The notes under the pieces are model-generated. The model was not told the DNA's origin. It saw only the letters and a program-made list of their open reading frames with translations, and ran no database searches. DNA of 64,000 nucleotides. Source: Rhizobium album (lineage in GTDB: Bacteria; Pseudomonadota; Alphaproteobacteria; Rhizobiales; Rhizobiaceae). The stretch spans positions 124,001-188,000 of the forward strand of contig NZ_QFBC01000003.1 of the NCBI RefSeq assembly GCF_003122325.1, written 5' to 3'. Below, in pieces: positions 27,494 to 38,850 of this stretch. Every line of letters starts with the position of its first letter. Positions within the stretch are counted from its first letter, which is position 1. A program made the position numbers and the translations under genes.

Positions 27494-27940
27494 GTGATCT
27501 ATGTCGACGCCGATGCCTGCCCGGTCAAGCCGGAAATCCTGAAGGTTGCCGAACGCCACGGCATCGAGGTGACGCTCGTCGCCAATTCCGGGCTCAGGCC
27601 CTCGCGTGACCCGATGGTGAAAAACATCATCGTCTCCAGCGCCTTCGACGCCGCCGACAACTGGATCGCCGAACACGTCGGCGAAGGTGATATCGTCGTC
27701 ACCGCCGACGTGCCGCTTGCCGGGCGCTGCGTCGCCGCCGGCGCCCTCGTCACCGGGCCGACCGGTCGCGTGTTCGACCAGGCCAATATCGGCATGGCGA
27801 CCGCCATGCGCGATCTCGGCCAGCACCTGCGCGAAACCGGCGAAAGCAAGGGCTACAACGCCGCCTTCTCGCCGCGCGACCGCTCGAAATTCCTCGAAAC
27901 GCTGGACCGGCTCTGCCGCCGGGCCAAGTCCACAAGCTAA
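27494..27940 (+). CDS. YaiI/YqxD family protein (DUF188)
   Basis: A 148 aa protein of the UPF0178/DUF188 family, with the nuclease-like acidic signatures IYVDADACPVK, VVTADVPLAGRC and the tail ALDRLCRRAK-like segment. The family is related to PIN-like folds, but its biochemical role is not established. The start is GTG at 27494. It is inserted between the two formaldehyde-detoxification genes on the same strand, 45 bp before fghA. Confidence 0.9.
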   Translation: MIYVDADACPVKPEILKVAERHGIEVTLVANSGLRPSRDPMVKNIIVSSAFDAADNWIAEHVGEGDIVVTADVPLAGRCVAAGALVTGPTGRVFDQANIGMATAMRDLGQHLRETGESKGYNAAFSPRDRSKFLETLDRLCRRAKSTS

Positions 27941-27984
27941 GTCCACACGCCAAGCCACGACCAGCCGCAAGGAAGACTGATCCC

Positions 27985-28818
27985 ATGAAAATCCTGTCGC
28001 AGAACACCGCCTTCGGCGGCATGCAGGGCGTCTTCGCCCACCAGTCGGACGCCTGCAATTGCGAGATGACCTTTGCCGTCTTCGTGCCGCCGCAGGCGAT
28101 CGAACGGCCCTGCCCGGTCCTCTGGTATCTCTCCGGCCTCACCTGCACCCATGCCAACGTCATGGAAAAGGGCGAATACCGCCGCCTGGCCGCCGAACTC
28201 GGCCTGATCATCGTCTGCCCCGACACCAGCCCGCGCGGCAACGACGTGGCCGACGAACTGACCAACTGGCAGATGGGCAAGGGTGCCGGCTTCTATCTCG
28301 ATGCGACGGAAAAACCCTGGTCGGATCATTTCAAGATGTACACCTACATCACCGAGGAACTTCCGGCCCTCGTCAGCCAGCATTTCCGCGTCGACATGGA
28401 CCGCCAGGGCATTTTTGGCCACTCCATGGGCGGCCATGGCGCCATGACCATCGCGCTCAAGCACCCGGACCGCTTCAAGAGCTGCTCGGCCTTCGCGCCG
28501 ATCGTCGAGCCGTCCACCGCCCACTGGTCGGTCGACGCCTTCGAAAAATACCTCGGCGCCGACAAGGCCGCCTGGCGCCCCTACGACGCCTGCGCGCTGG
28601 TCGCCGATGGCGCCCGCTTCCCGGAATTCCTGATCGACCAGGGCAAGGCCGACAGTTTCCTCGACAACGGCCTGCGCCCCTGGCTGTTCGAGGAGGCGGT
28701 CAAGGACACCGGCATCGCATTGACGCTGCGCATGCACGAGCGCTACGACCACTCCTACTACTTCATCTCCACCTTCATGGACGACCACCTTCGCTGGCAC
28801 GCGGAGCGGCTGGCCTGA
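27985..28818 (+). CDS. fghA: S-formylglutathione hydrolase
   Basis: A 277 aa esterase-D-type alpha/beta hydrolase that splits S-formylglutathione into formate and glutathione, completing formaldehyde oxidation begun by frmA. The nucleophile elbow is GHSMGGHGA, and the N-terminal block LWYLSGLTCTHANVMEKG is characteristic. The catalytic His lies in ERYDHSYYFI. ATG 27985 follows AAGGAAGACTGATCCC. It lies 45 bp after the DUF188 gene. Confidence 0.96.
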   Translation: MKILSQNTAFGGMQGVFAHQSDACNCEMTFAVFVPPQAIERPCPVLWYLSGLTCTHANVMEKGEYRRLAAELGLIIVCPDTSPRGNDVADELTNWQMGKGAGFYLDATEKPWSDHFKMYTYITEELPALVSQHFRVDMDRQGIFGHSMGGHGAMTIALKHPDRFKSCSAFAPIVEPSTAHWSVDAFEKYLGADKAAWRPYDACALVADGARFPEFLIDQGKADSFLDNGLRPWLFEEAVKDTGIALTLRMHERYDHSYYFISTFMDDHLRWHAERLA

Positions 28819-28906
28819 GCAAACCCGGACCCGGTATCGGGTGGCAGGGCAGCCATGCCATTTCATAACTTGAAAGCCGTGGCCGCCCAATGCATATAGA
28901 GATCAT

Positions 28907-28977
28907 CGCAGACGACTGCGGCGCTCCGCCCGAAACGTAAACGGGCGGAAGCGCAAATGTCGCGGGGACGGCCTCGC
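28907..28977 (+). promoter_or_regulatory. Probable guanidine-II (mini-ykkC) riboswitch
   Basis: Two hairpins carry the ACGR tetraloops that define this class. P1 is CGCAG-ACGA-CTGCG (28907-28920). P2 is GCGGGG-ACGG-CCTCGC (28962-28977, one G-T pair). P2 ends 10 bases before the AAGGAG of the SMR gene at 28988. Guanidine-II RNAs characteristically precede sugE/gdx SMR exporters, which is what follows. An extra stable hairpin with CCGCCCG/CGGGCGG arms (28921-28954) fills the linker. Guanidine binding would expose the ribosome site; that mechanism is from the family. Confidence 0.72.
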
Positions 28978-29000
28978 TCTTTGCAACAAGGAGAGAGACC

Positions 29001-29315
29001 ATGGCATGGTTCCTGCTTTTCCTCGCCGGCGTTCTTGAAATCGGTTGGGCCATCGGCCTGAAATACACCGACGGTTTTACGCGCCCCATCCCGACCGCCC
29101 TGACAGCCGCCTCGATGGTAGCCAGCGTCGTGCTTCTCGGCATTGCCGTCAGGACGTTGCCGCTCGGCACCGCCTATGCCATCTGGACCGGCATCGGCAC
29201 CGTTGGCACGGTCATACTCGGCATAGTGCTGTTTTCCGAACCGGCAACGGCCGTGCGGCTGGCCTGCATCGCCCTGATCATCGCCGGCATCGCCGGCCTG
29301 AAGGCAACGGCCTGA
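29001..29315 (+). CDS. sugE: SMR family exporter (SugE/Gdx, guanidinium exporter type)
   Basis: A 104 aa four-helix small multidrug resistance protein. The conserved Glu in helix 1 sits in LLFLAGVLEIGWAIGLKYT, the G-W-A-I-G-L-K-Y context typical of SugE/Gdx rather than EmrE, followed by AYAIWTGIGTVGTVILGI. Gdx proteins export guanidinium. A strong RBS AAGGAG lies 8 bases upstream of the ATG. The guanidine-II-like structure just upstream supports a guanidinium exporter. The genes before it (formaldehyde detoxification) look unrelated. Confidence 0.93.
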   Translation: MAWFLLFLAGVLEIGWAIGLKYTDGFTRPIPTALTAASMVASVVLLGIAVRTLPLGTAYAIWTGIGTVGTVILGIVLFSEPATAVRLACIALIIAGIAGLKATA

Positions 29316-29430
29316 AACCCGGCCTATAGCACATGGAATGAGACGGTGCCGTCTGCCTCCTTCTTTCCGCCGGGGTAGAGGGGGAAGGAGGCGAGGTCAT
29401 GCCATATGCGATAGCCCCGGTCTGAAACCG

Positions 29431-29462
29431 AAAAGGGGCGGCTGCCCGACAGGCACCGCCCC
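29431..29462 (-). terminator. Intrinsic terminator of the lipoprotein gene
   Basis: On the minus strand a stem built from GGGGCGG-TGCC and GGCA-CCGCCCC type arms (29435-29462) is followed by TTTT, about 25 bp after the stop codon of the lipoprotein gene. Confidence 0.75.
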
Positions 29463-29486
29463 ATTTCATCCTTGCCACAATGCCGC

Positions 29487-30263
29487 TTAGGGCGTCACGG
29501 GCTTGGCTCCAGTCGAGGTCGTCCCGGCCGGGACCACCTCGTCCGTCGTGGTGGACGTAGCCGGCTTGATGGAAATCTTGCCGACGGCACCATCTTCGAG
29601 ATCCTCGCCGACGGCCGGACCGGAGACGATGACCGGTTTCGTCACCACCTCTTCCACGGCCTCGGCCTTTTCGGGCATGTTGACGGCCTCCATGGCCGGC
29701 GTGTCGTCGCTCTGCCGTTTCGCCGCCTGCTCGGCTTCGTATTCGGCCTTGGCGGTCGCAGCCCAGGCGGCCGGGCGTGTCATCACCACCTCACGCGCGC
29801 GCGGAAGTGGCGGCGTCATCAGGTCGAAGGCCGAGCGGATGCGCGCGGCGATCTCTTCGGCCAGCCCCAGCTCGGCAGTATCCGCCGAAGTCGAATAGCT
29901 GATTGCCTTGAACATGCCATTGGCGAGCAGCGCACCGTTGTCGACGGCAAAGACGTCGACGCTGAACGTCGCCTCGTTGCGGTCGCGGCTCTCGCCGATG
30001 CCCTTCACCACCCTGTCGATCTTGACCGACAACACCACCCGCGGCAGCGGCTGCGTGCGGATCGTTGCCGAAATCGCATGCGACACACGCGAATCGACGC
30101 CGCGGATCAGCGCCGGCGAAACCCTGCCGTTGGCAAGCACCGCCACTTCCCGCACGTCGTAGCGCGGCAGGCGTTCATCCTGGTATCGCTTAACGGCGGC
30201 ACAGCCCGTGATGAGAAAACCGACGAGCAGCAAGGTGAAAAGGCGGACGAAGGAGCGGGCCAT
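29487..30263 (-). CDS. Predicted outer-membrane-type lipoprotein, unknown function
   Basis: A 258 aa lipoprotein. The signal peptide FVRLFTLLLVGFLITGC ends in a lipobox with Cys21, and the residue after it is Ala. The mature protein has a folded N-terminal part (about 30-150, with YDVREVAVLANGRVSPALIRG) and a low-complexity acidic/Pro/Thr C-terminus. I do not recognise a named domain with certainty; conserved similar proteins exist in rhizobia. It is on the opposite strand to the sugE gene, with a clear terminator between them. Confidence 0.8.
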   Translation of the reverse strand: MARSFVRLFTLLLVGFLITGCAAVKRYQDERLPRYDVREVAVLANGRVSPALIRGVDSRVSHAISATIRTQPLPRVVLSVKIDRVVKGIGESRDRNEATFSVDVFAVDNGALLANGMFKAISYSTSADTAELGLAEEIAARIRSAFDLMTPPLPRAREVVMTRPAAWAATAKAEYEAEQAAKRQSDDTPAMEAVNMPEKAEAVEEVVTKPVIVSGPAVGEDLEDGAVGKISIKPATSTTTDEVVPAGTTSTGAKPVTP

Positions 30264-30332
30264 GAGCGAATCCGGAAAGCCGATTGGTATCGGCTCCAGA
30301 TTTCGCTTTTATGGTTAATGAACGACTAAGGT

Positions 30333-31118
30333 TCAGCCGTGCAGGGCGGAAAATGTTCGCGCCGCCGCATCGATTTCCTGGAAACGGGCCGCCCGGCGGG
30401 CCTCGGCCTCCTCGTCGGTGCCCCAATGCTCGATCGTCCAGTCCTCGTCGAGATGGGCCAGAGCCCACATCTCGTCGAGCGTCAGCCGGCCTTCGGCAAA
30501 GGCCAGCGCCAGGATCGCCGAGCCCGACAGCGTCGTCATCGTGTGCAGGCAGGCAAGGTCCGTAGCGTTATCATACTGACGCAGCGTCACCGCAAAGGCG
30601 GCAATCGCCTCACGCGGCTGTTCCTGGTGGATCACCCCTTCGATGAGGATGAAGCGCGCGCCCAGTTCATTGGCCGCCCAGTCGATCAGCGGATCCCAAC
30701 GTTCTGCCTGCCGTGCCACAAGCTCCACCGGTTCGCCTGCCCGGTAGCAGAGAAGATCGTTGGAGCCGTAGCGGAGAATATCCTCGAACACCGCCTGCGG
30801 ATCGTCGGCGATACCGTCGATGGCGGTATTCACAAGCCGTGTCACGGGCATCGTCGCCGGATCGATCACCTCGGCCTGCGCTTCCCATTCCGCCTTCAGC
30901 AACCCCGCCAATGCGGCGCTGCCGGCAGCAAGTGCCCGCTTCGCCGGTGTCTTGACGCCGCGCCCGTCGAGATGGATGTGGTAGGCACCCTCCACCTCGG
31001 CCACGCTGACGTCCGTGTAGAAACGCTTCGGCAGCGGGCGCTTCATCTGCACCTGCGCGCGGCGGATCGGATCGGGATGGCTCAGGCCTTCGGACAGGTC
31101 GTTCAGCAGGTCACGCAT
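30333..31118 (-). CDS. ATP12 family F1F0-ATPase assembly chaperone
   Basis: A 261 aa ATP12-family chaperone, which in mitochondria helps the alpha subunit of F1-ATPase fold; alphaproteobacterial homologues are assumed to do the same. Family blocks visible are RFYTDVSVAEVEGAYHIHLDGR (in two parts), EWEAQAEVIDPATMPVTRL and DLLCYRAGEP. It follows the HAD gene by 9 bp on the same strand and is the third gene of an operon with the pseudouridine synthase and HAD phosphatase. Confidence 0.92.
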   Translation of the reverse strand: MRDLLNDLSEGLSHPDPIRRAQVQMKRPLPKRFYTDVSVAEVEGAYHIHLDGRGVKTPAKRALAAGSAALAGLLKAEWEAQAEVIDPATMPVTRLVNTAIDGIADDPQAVFEDILRYGSNDLLCYRAGEPVELVARQAERWDPLIDWAANELGARFILIEGVIHQEQPREAIAAFAVTLRQYDNATDLACLHTMTTLSGSAILALAFAEGRLTLDEMWALAHLDEDWTIEHWGTDEEAEARRAARFQEIDAAARTFSALHG

Positions 31119-31127
31119 CGTTCTATC

Positions 31128-31781
31128 TCACTGAATATGCTGCAGCAGTTCGCGGGGATGGTGGACGATGACGTCCGCGCCGGCCTGCAGCAGTTCCTCG
31201 ACGGCGGCATAGCCCCAGGAAACGCCGATCGCCCGCGCGCCTGCCGCCTTTGCCATCAGCATATCGTACACCGCATCGCCGATGACAATGGTGTCGGCAG
31301 CATTCATGCCGGTTTCATCGCAGCATTCGCTCACCATCGCCGGATGCGGCTTGGAAGGACAGTCGTCGGCAGTGCGCGACACCACGAAATGTTTGCGGAA
31401 ATCATGCGTATCGAGAATCTGGTCCAACCCGCGCCGCGATTTGCCAGTGACGGCGCCGATCAGGATGTGCTCGCGTCTGCCGATTTCGTCGATCAACGAC
31501 CGGATGCCGTCGAACAGCGGTTCCTCGAATCCCGCCTCGGCGCGCACGCCGGCGAAGATGGACTTGTAATGGACCATCATCGCATTGGCCTCGCCGTCGG
31601 CATGGACCTTGCCCTGCAGCCGGGCGATGGCGATGTCGAGCGTCAGCCCGATGACGGCCTTGGTGTCGGCAAGCGCCGGCGGCACATGGCCGAAATGGCG
31701 AAAGGTCCGCGCCATCACCTCATGGATGAGGCCGGCGCTGTCCACCAGCGTGCCGTCGCAATCGAAAAGCACCAGTTGCAT
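31128..31781 (-). CDS. HAD-IA family hydrolase (phosphoglycolate phosphatase-like)
   Basis: A 217 aa haloacid dehalogenase-type phosphatase. Motif I is LVLFDCDGTLVDSAG, motif II TGKSRRG, motif III Lys in SKPHPAM, and motif IV GDAVYDMLMAKAAGARAIGV. A small helical cap between motifs I and II is consistent with subfamily IA, which includes phosphoglycolate phosphatases, but the substrate is not certain. Its ATG overlaps the TGA of the pseudouridine synthase by one base (TGATG), so the two are translationally coupled. Confidence 0.9.
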   Translation of the reverse strand: MQLVLFDCDGTLVDSAGLIHEVMARTFRHFGHVPPALADTKAVIGLTLDIAIARLQGKVHADGEANAMMVHYKSIFAGVRAEAGFEEPLFDGIRSLIDEIGRREHILIGAVTGKSRRGLDQILDTHDFRKHFVVSRTADDCPSKPHPAMVSECCDETGMNAADTIVIGDAVYDMLMAKAAGARAIGVSWGYAAVEELLQAGADVIVHHPRELLQHIQ

Positions 31782-32776
31782 CAGTCGTCACTCTCGGTGG
31801 CGCTGTCGAGGTCGAGGCCGAGCAGGTTCCAGGTCTGCACCATGTGCGGCGGCAAGGGCGCGGTGACCTTCAGCCGGCCGCCGTTCGGATGCGGAATATC
31901 GATCTTGCGCGCATGCAGGTGCAGGCGCCGCTGCACGCCGCCGGGGAAATCCCAGTTCGGGTCGTCGATGAAATATTTCGGATCGCCGATGATCGGATGG
32001 CCGATATGCAGGGCATGGACGCGAAGCTGGTGGGTGCGGCCCGTATAGGGCTCCATCTCCAGCCAGGCGAGGCTCTGCGCCGCCGTCTCGATGACGCGGT
32101 AGTAAGAGATGGCGTGATCGGCGCCGTCCTCGCCATGCTTGGCGATGCGCATCCGGTCGCCATCGGGCGTCTGTTCCTTGACCAGCCAGGTGGAAATCCG
32201 GTCCTCGTGCTTGCGCGGCACGCCCTTGACCAGCGACCAGTAGGTCTTCTTGGTATCGCGCTCGCGAAACGCCGCCGTCAGCTTCTGCGCCGCGCCGCGG
32301 GTGCGGGCGATGACCAGCACGCCAGACGTATCGCGGTCGAGGCGGTGCACCAGCCGCGGCTTCTCGCCCCTCTTGTTGGTCCAGGCCTCCAGCATCTTGT
32401 CGATGTTGCGGTTGACCCCGGACCCGCCCTGAACCGCCAGCCCCGCAGGCTTGTTGAGCACGAATACCTTGTCGTCCTCATGCAGCAGCATGCGGGCCAG
32501 AAGTTCGCCGTCGTCGGAGTGCTTCAGATCCTTGGAAGCGATCGGCCCGCTCTTGGTGCTCTTCAGGTCGACGTCGAGCGGCGGCACGCGCACCACCTGT
32601 CCCGGCTGCACCCTCGCATCAGTCTTCACCCGCCCGCCATCGACGCGCACCTGACCGGATCGCAGGAGTTTTTGCAACTGGCCGAAACCCAGCCCGGGAA
32701 AATGCACCTTGAACCAGCGGTCGAGCCGCATGCCCGCTTCGTCCGCTTCCACGGTGATATGCTCGATGCCTGCCAT
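31781..32776 (-). CDS. RluA-family rRNA pseudouridine synthase (RluC/D-like)
   Basis: A 331 aa enzyme isomerising specific uridines, most likely in 23S rRNA. An S4 RNA-binding domain lies at about residues 13-75 (RLDRWFKVHFPGLGFGQLQ) and the catalytic domain carries HRLDRDTSGVLVIAR with the nucleophilic Asp. The start is the ATG 32776; the frame is open for another 56 codons, but only the later part matches the family. It heads an operon with the HAD and ATP12 genes. Which uridines it modifies cannot be told from sequence. Confidence 0.92.
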   Translation of the reverse strand: MAGIEHITVEADEAGMRLDRWFKVHFPGLGFGQLQKLLRSGQVRVDGGRVKTDARVQPGQVVRVPPLDVDLKSTKSGPIASKDLKHSDDGELLARMLLHEDDKVFVLNKPAGLAVQGGSGVNRNIDKMLEAWTNKRGEKPRLVHRLDRDTSGVLVIARTRGAAQKLTAAFRERDTKKTYWSLVKGVPRKHEDRISTWLVKEQTPDGDRMRIAKHGEDGADHAISYYRVIETAAQSLAWLEMEPYTGRTHQLRVHALHIGHPIIGDPKYFIDDPNWDFPGGVQRRLHLHARKIDIPHPNGGRLKVTAPLPPHMVQTWNLLGLDLDSATESDD

Positions 32777-33160
32777 TCTGGTCCCTTGAACGTACTTTCG
32801 TGCCGATAAACCGGCTTTGACGCAGGCTTTAGAGCATTTTCGGCGAAAGCAAAACCGGAATTGCGGAAATTCGGGTTTTTGACCGATTCGTACGCCGGCG
32901 CCAGCGCCCCGCCAAGAGAGATCAAGCAAAAACACGCACAACATATCCAGGCCTTCAAAACAGAAACACCATGACCACTTGCTCAGAAGCGGGTCGAACG
33001 ACGGTATTACTCATTGCCCGCAAGTCGCGTTTGACAGGGTTACTGAACCTTCCCGGGGAGACACGAAAGAACGTATATTCCGTTAAAATTTAACCTTCTT
33101 GTTTAATCGCCAGGGAAGGCATTGCGCGTATCATGCCCTCAAAGGAGAGTAGTAGATACG
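32777..33160. other. Intergenic region between divergent rluC-like and small-protein genes
   Basis: No gene is seen. A 12 bp inverted repeat with one mismatch (32851-32862 with 32868-32879, loop GCGGA) followed by Ts on the plus strand looks like a terminator but stands upstream of both flanking genes. The left part (32829-32850) resembles half of a dispersed rhizobial palindrome. The ribosome site and promoter of the small gene at 33161 lie near the right end. Confidence 0.4.
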
Positions 33161-33430
33161 ATGACACAGGTGGTCACAGTTTCCGCGAATACCGCGGCCT
33201 ATGCGATGGAAGCCCTCAAGCCGGCGCAGCGGGTTGCGCGAAAGCAATATGTGCAGGAAGCAGTCCGTACTTTCGAAGCCACGGCAAACGAAGGCGTCGA
33301 CGAAACCGATTCCATTCCCGACGTCATCCGTACCGCCTCCGCCGAACTGTCGATGATGAATTTCGGCGACAATCAGCCCCAGGCTTCCGTCCAGGAAGCG
33401 ATCGACGCCTACAGGCGCGCCGGCGGCTGA
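33161..33430 (+). CDS. Small conserved hypothetical protein
   Basis: An 89 aa acidic, soluble, helical-looking protein (MTQVVTVSANTAAYAMEALK at its start). No domain is recognised. The AAAGGAG motif about 15 bp upstream of the ATG at 33161, normal codon usage, and a strong terminator just downstream support a real single-gene unit. No close functional neighbour is evident; the next feature is the glycine riboswitch of the gcv operon. Confidence 0.75.
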   Translation: MTQVVTVSANTAAYAMEALKPAQRVARKQYVQEAVRTFEATANEGVDETDSIPDVIRTASAELSMMNFGDNQPQASVQEAIDAYRRAGG

Positions 33431-33453
33431 CGCCGACAGGCATTCCTCCCGCC

Positions 33454-33491
33454 GAAACCGCCGGAGAACCACAAGGTTCTCCGGCGGTTTC
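33454..33491 (+). terminator. Strong intrinsic terminator after the small gene
   Basis: A perfect 17 bp stem (GAAACCGCCGGAGAACC with its complement, ACAA loop) followed by a T-rich stretch. It separates the small hypothetical gene from the glycine riboswitch. The flanking A and T runs make it potentially bidirectional. Confidence 0.9.
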
Positions 33492-33623
33492 GTTTCCACG
33501 ATCCGGCGGACTAAAAAGACGGGACGTGCGGCCGGCCTGAGAACGACGTTCGGCGCGACAAAAATTTGTTCTCATACGACATTTGCCCCTTGCCAAGCCG
33601 GCCGCGAAACCGATAATTGCCCT

Positions 33624-33795
33624 CACCCCCGTTGGGAGAAACCGCTTCGATGCGGTGCCGAAGGAGCAACCGCCCCGGAAACTCTCAGGCAAAAGGACCA
33701 GCGAGGCCGACAGGAACTCTGGAGAGAAACATCCCTGCGAAGGGAGGTTCGCCGAAGGGATAACAATCTCAGGCAAACGGACAGAGGGGGCTCGT
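33624..33795 (+). promoter_or_regulatory. Tandem glycine riboswitch
   Basis: Two consecutive glycine aptamers precede gcvT. The first runs from about 33631 (GTTGGGAGAAACCGC) through GGTGCCGAAGGAGCAA to CTCTGGAGAG near 33726. The second covers about 33729-33790, with GCCGAAGGGATAACAATCTC and AGGCAAACGGACAGAGG. The paired CTCAGGCAAA blocks (two copies) are the family hallmark. In this family glycine turns on expression of the cleavage system. gcvT starts about 75 bp downstream. Confidence 0.95.
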
Positions 33796-33867
33796 CACCG
33801 CGGCGCGTTGCGCCGTAACGTATCGAGCCGCCGCTTTTTTCAAAGCGCGACACCTGGAGGCGTTCGT

Positions 33868-35007
33868 TTGAACGATCAGACCGCACTCAAGACCACCCCG
33901 CTGCACGCGCTGCATCTGTCGCTCGGCGCCCGCATGGTGCCGTTCGCCGGTTACGACATGCCGGTGCAATATCCCCTCGGCGTGCTCAAGGAACACCTGC
34001 ACACCCGTGCCGCCGCCGGCCTGTTCGACGTCTCGCACATGGGCCAGTTGATCGTCCGCGCCCGTTCGGGGCGTTATGAAGACGCGGCACTCGCCATGGA
34101 GAGCCTCGTCCCCGTCGATATCCTCGGCCTCGCCGACGGCCGCCAGCGCTACGGTTTCCTCACCGATGCCAACGGCGGCATCCTCGACGACCTGATGCTG
34201 ACGCGACGCGACGACCATCTGTTCGTCGTCGTCAACGCCGGCTGCAAGGCCGCCGACATCGCCCACATCGAGCGCCATATCGGCGATCGCTGCGAGATCG
34301 AGGTGCTGGAAGACCGCGCCCTCATCGCCCTCCAGGGTCCCCGCGCCGTCGAGGCGCTCGCCGAACTCTGGGCCGACGTCGCCGCCATGAAATTCATGGA
34401 CGTGCGCCACTGCCGCCTGCACGACGTCTCCTGTCTGGTCTCCCGCTCCGGCTATTCCGGCGAGGACGGCTACGAGATTTCCATCCCGGCCAGCTACGCC
34501 GTCGACATCGCCCAGCGCCTGCTGGAACACCCGGACGTCCAGCCGATCGGTCTCGGCGCCCGCGATTCTTTGCGCCTCGAAGCCGGCCTCTGCCTCTACG
34601 GCAACGACATCGACACCACCACCTCGCCGATCGAGGCCGGCCTCGAATGGGCGATCCAGAAGGCCCGTCGTGCAGGCGGCGCCCGCGAAGGCGGCTTTCC
34701 GGGGACCTCCCGCATTCTCGCCGAGTTGGAAAACGGCACGGCTCGCCGCCGCGTCGGCTTGAAACCGGAGGGCAAGGCCCCCGTCCGCCCGCCGGCAAGA
34801 CTCTATGCGGATGCAGAGGGCAGCGCCGAAATCGGTCACGTCACCTCGGGCGGCTTCGGCCCCTCCGCCGAAAGCCCCGTCGCCATGGGCTATGTCACCA
34901 CCAGCCACGCCGCTCCCGGCACCCGGATCTTCACCGAGATCCGCGGCAAATTCCTACCCCTTACCGTCACCCCGCTGCCGTTCATCAAGCCCACCTACAA
35001 GCGCTGA
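33868..35007 (+). CDS. gcvT: Glycine cleavage system aminomethyltransferase (T protein)
   Basis: A 379 aa T protein that takes the aminomethyl group from lipoylated GcvH and gives methylene-tetrahydrofolate and ammonia. Family blocks include VPFAGYDMPVQYPLGVLKEH, FDVSHMGQ, LSRSGYSGEDGYEI-type SRSGYSGEDGYE and the C-terminal barrel. The start is a TTG at 33868 with TGGAGG 8 bases upstream; no ATG fits between the riboswitch and the conserved N-terminus. First gene of gcvTHP, controlled by the glycine riboswitch. Confidence 0.95.
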   Translation: MNDQTALKTTPLHALHLSLGARMVPFAGYDMPVQYPLGVLKEHLHTRAAAGLFDVSHMGQLIVRARSGRYEDAALAMESLVPVDILGLADGRQRYGFLTDANGGILDDLMLTRRDDHLFVVVNAGCKAADIAHIERHIGDRCEIEVLEDRALIALQGPRAVEALAELWADVAAMKFMDVRHCRLHDVSCLVSRSGYSGEDGYEISIPASYAVDIAQRLLEHPDVQPIGLGARDSLRLEAGLCLYGNDIDTTTSPIEAGLEWAIQKARRAGGAREGGFPGTSRILAELENGTARRRVGLKPEGKAPVRPPARLYADAEGSAEIGHVTSGGFGPSAESPVAMGYVTTSHAAPGTRIFTEIRGKFLPLTVTPLPFIKPTYKR

Positions 35008-35049
35008 AGCGCCCGCCATCCCATAAAGCTTCCGGAGAGGAACCACCCC

Positions 35050-35411
35050 ATGCTGAAATTCACCGCTGAACACGAATGGCTGCAGATCGACGGCGACGTC
35101 GCCACCGTCGGCATCACGGCCCACGCCGCCGAACAGCTCGGCGACCTCGTTTTCGTCGAACTCCCCGATGTCGGCTCAAGATTCGACAAGGGCGCAGATG
35201 CCGCGACCGTCGAGAGCGTCAAGGCAGCCTCGGAAGTCTATTGTCCGCTCGACGGCGAAATCACCGAAGTCAACGAGGCGATCGTGGCCGACCCGTCGCT
35301 GGTCAATTCCGATCCGCAGGGTGCCGGCTGGTTCTTCAAGCTGAAGCTGAAAAACCGTGCCGATGTCGATGGCCTGCTTGACGAATCTGCCTACAAGGAG
35401 CTGATCGCGTA

Positions 35412-35412
<1 letters not shown>
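35050..35412 (+). CDS. gcvH: Glycine cleavage system H protein
   Basis: A 120 aa lipoyl carrier that shuttles the aminomethyl group between the P, T and L proteins. The lipoylation site is Lys58 in [13 protein letters not shown], and the rest matches the family length closely. Lipoate would be supplied by LipB (21 kb) and LipA (not in window). ATG follows GGAGAGGAACC. Its stop codon overlaps the gcvP ATG by one base (TAATG). Confidence 0.97.
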
Positions 35413-38288
<2,876 letters not shown>

Positions 38289-38343
38289 ATAGAATGGGGC
38301 GGCTCCCGTCAGGGGGCCGCTTCCGGCCAGAGCGGACGGCAGA

Positions 38344-38808
38344 TTAGGTCATGGTGGCGAAACGGTATATCAGTTCGTCTTCTCGCACGAGCCGCTCGAT
38401 ATCTGTCACTTCGACTGAGGTTATGGTTCGTTCCCAAAACTGCCTTGCGGCGTCATTGCCTGTCATGACGCCAAGCTCCCATATTCCGGGATGGCGCTTG
38501 AGGAGTCCGGCGAAAGCACCCTTGCCAATTCCCGCACCGCGAAAATCCGGCAGGACATAAAATTCGGCGATCACAAAATCCGTATCTTTTCCCGAAGGAG
38601 GCCATGTGTTTACGAGGATGAAGCCTACCGGTTTTTCGTCGTTTTCGATGAAGTAGGGCCAGCGATCATCATCGGTCCAGTAGCTGTCGAAGAACGGATA
38701 GTCGATTTCCACATCGCCGCACTGGTGCAACTCGGCAAGATAGGTGGAAAGCATGGCCCGGAGCTGGGCTTTTTCCTCTTTGCGCACCGCTCGTAACTTT
38801 GTCGACAT
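38344..38808 (-). CDS. GNAT family N-acetyltransferase
   Basis: A 154 aa GNAT enzyme. The acetyl-CoA-binding motif A is AEFYVLPDFRGAGIGKGAFA, and the C-terminal segment NDAARQFWERTITS is the usual motif B/tail. ATG at 38808 begins MSTKLRAVRKEEKAQL. The acceptor is not identifiable. It converges with gcvP and lies about 40 bp after the start of the GH25 gene end on the same strand, without a clear operon. Confidence 0.87.
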   Translation of the reverse strand: MSTKLRAVRKEEKAQLRAMLSTYLAELHQCGDVEIDYPFFDSYWTDDDRWPYFIENDEKPVGFILVNTWPPSGKDTDFVIAEFYVLPDFRGAGIGKGAFAGLLKRHPGIWELGVMTGNDAARQFWERTITSVEVTDIERLVREDELIYRFATMT

Positions 38809-38850
38809 CAGTGACCTCAGGGGACCCGACACCCATGCCATGGGCGTGTC

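Noticed and set aside
32848-32882. Intrinsic terminator for a gene in the gap before 33161
   Set aside because: The hairpin stands upstream of both flanking genes, so it terminates no known transcript; probably a repeat fragment.
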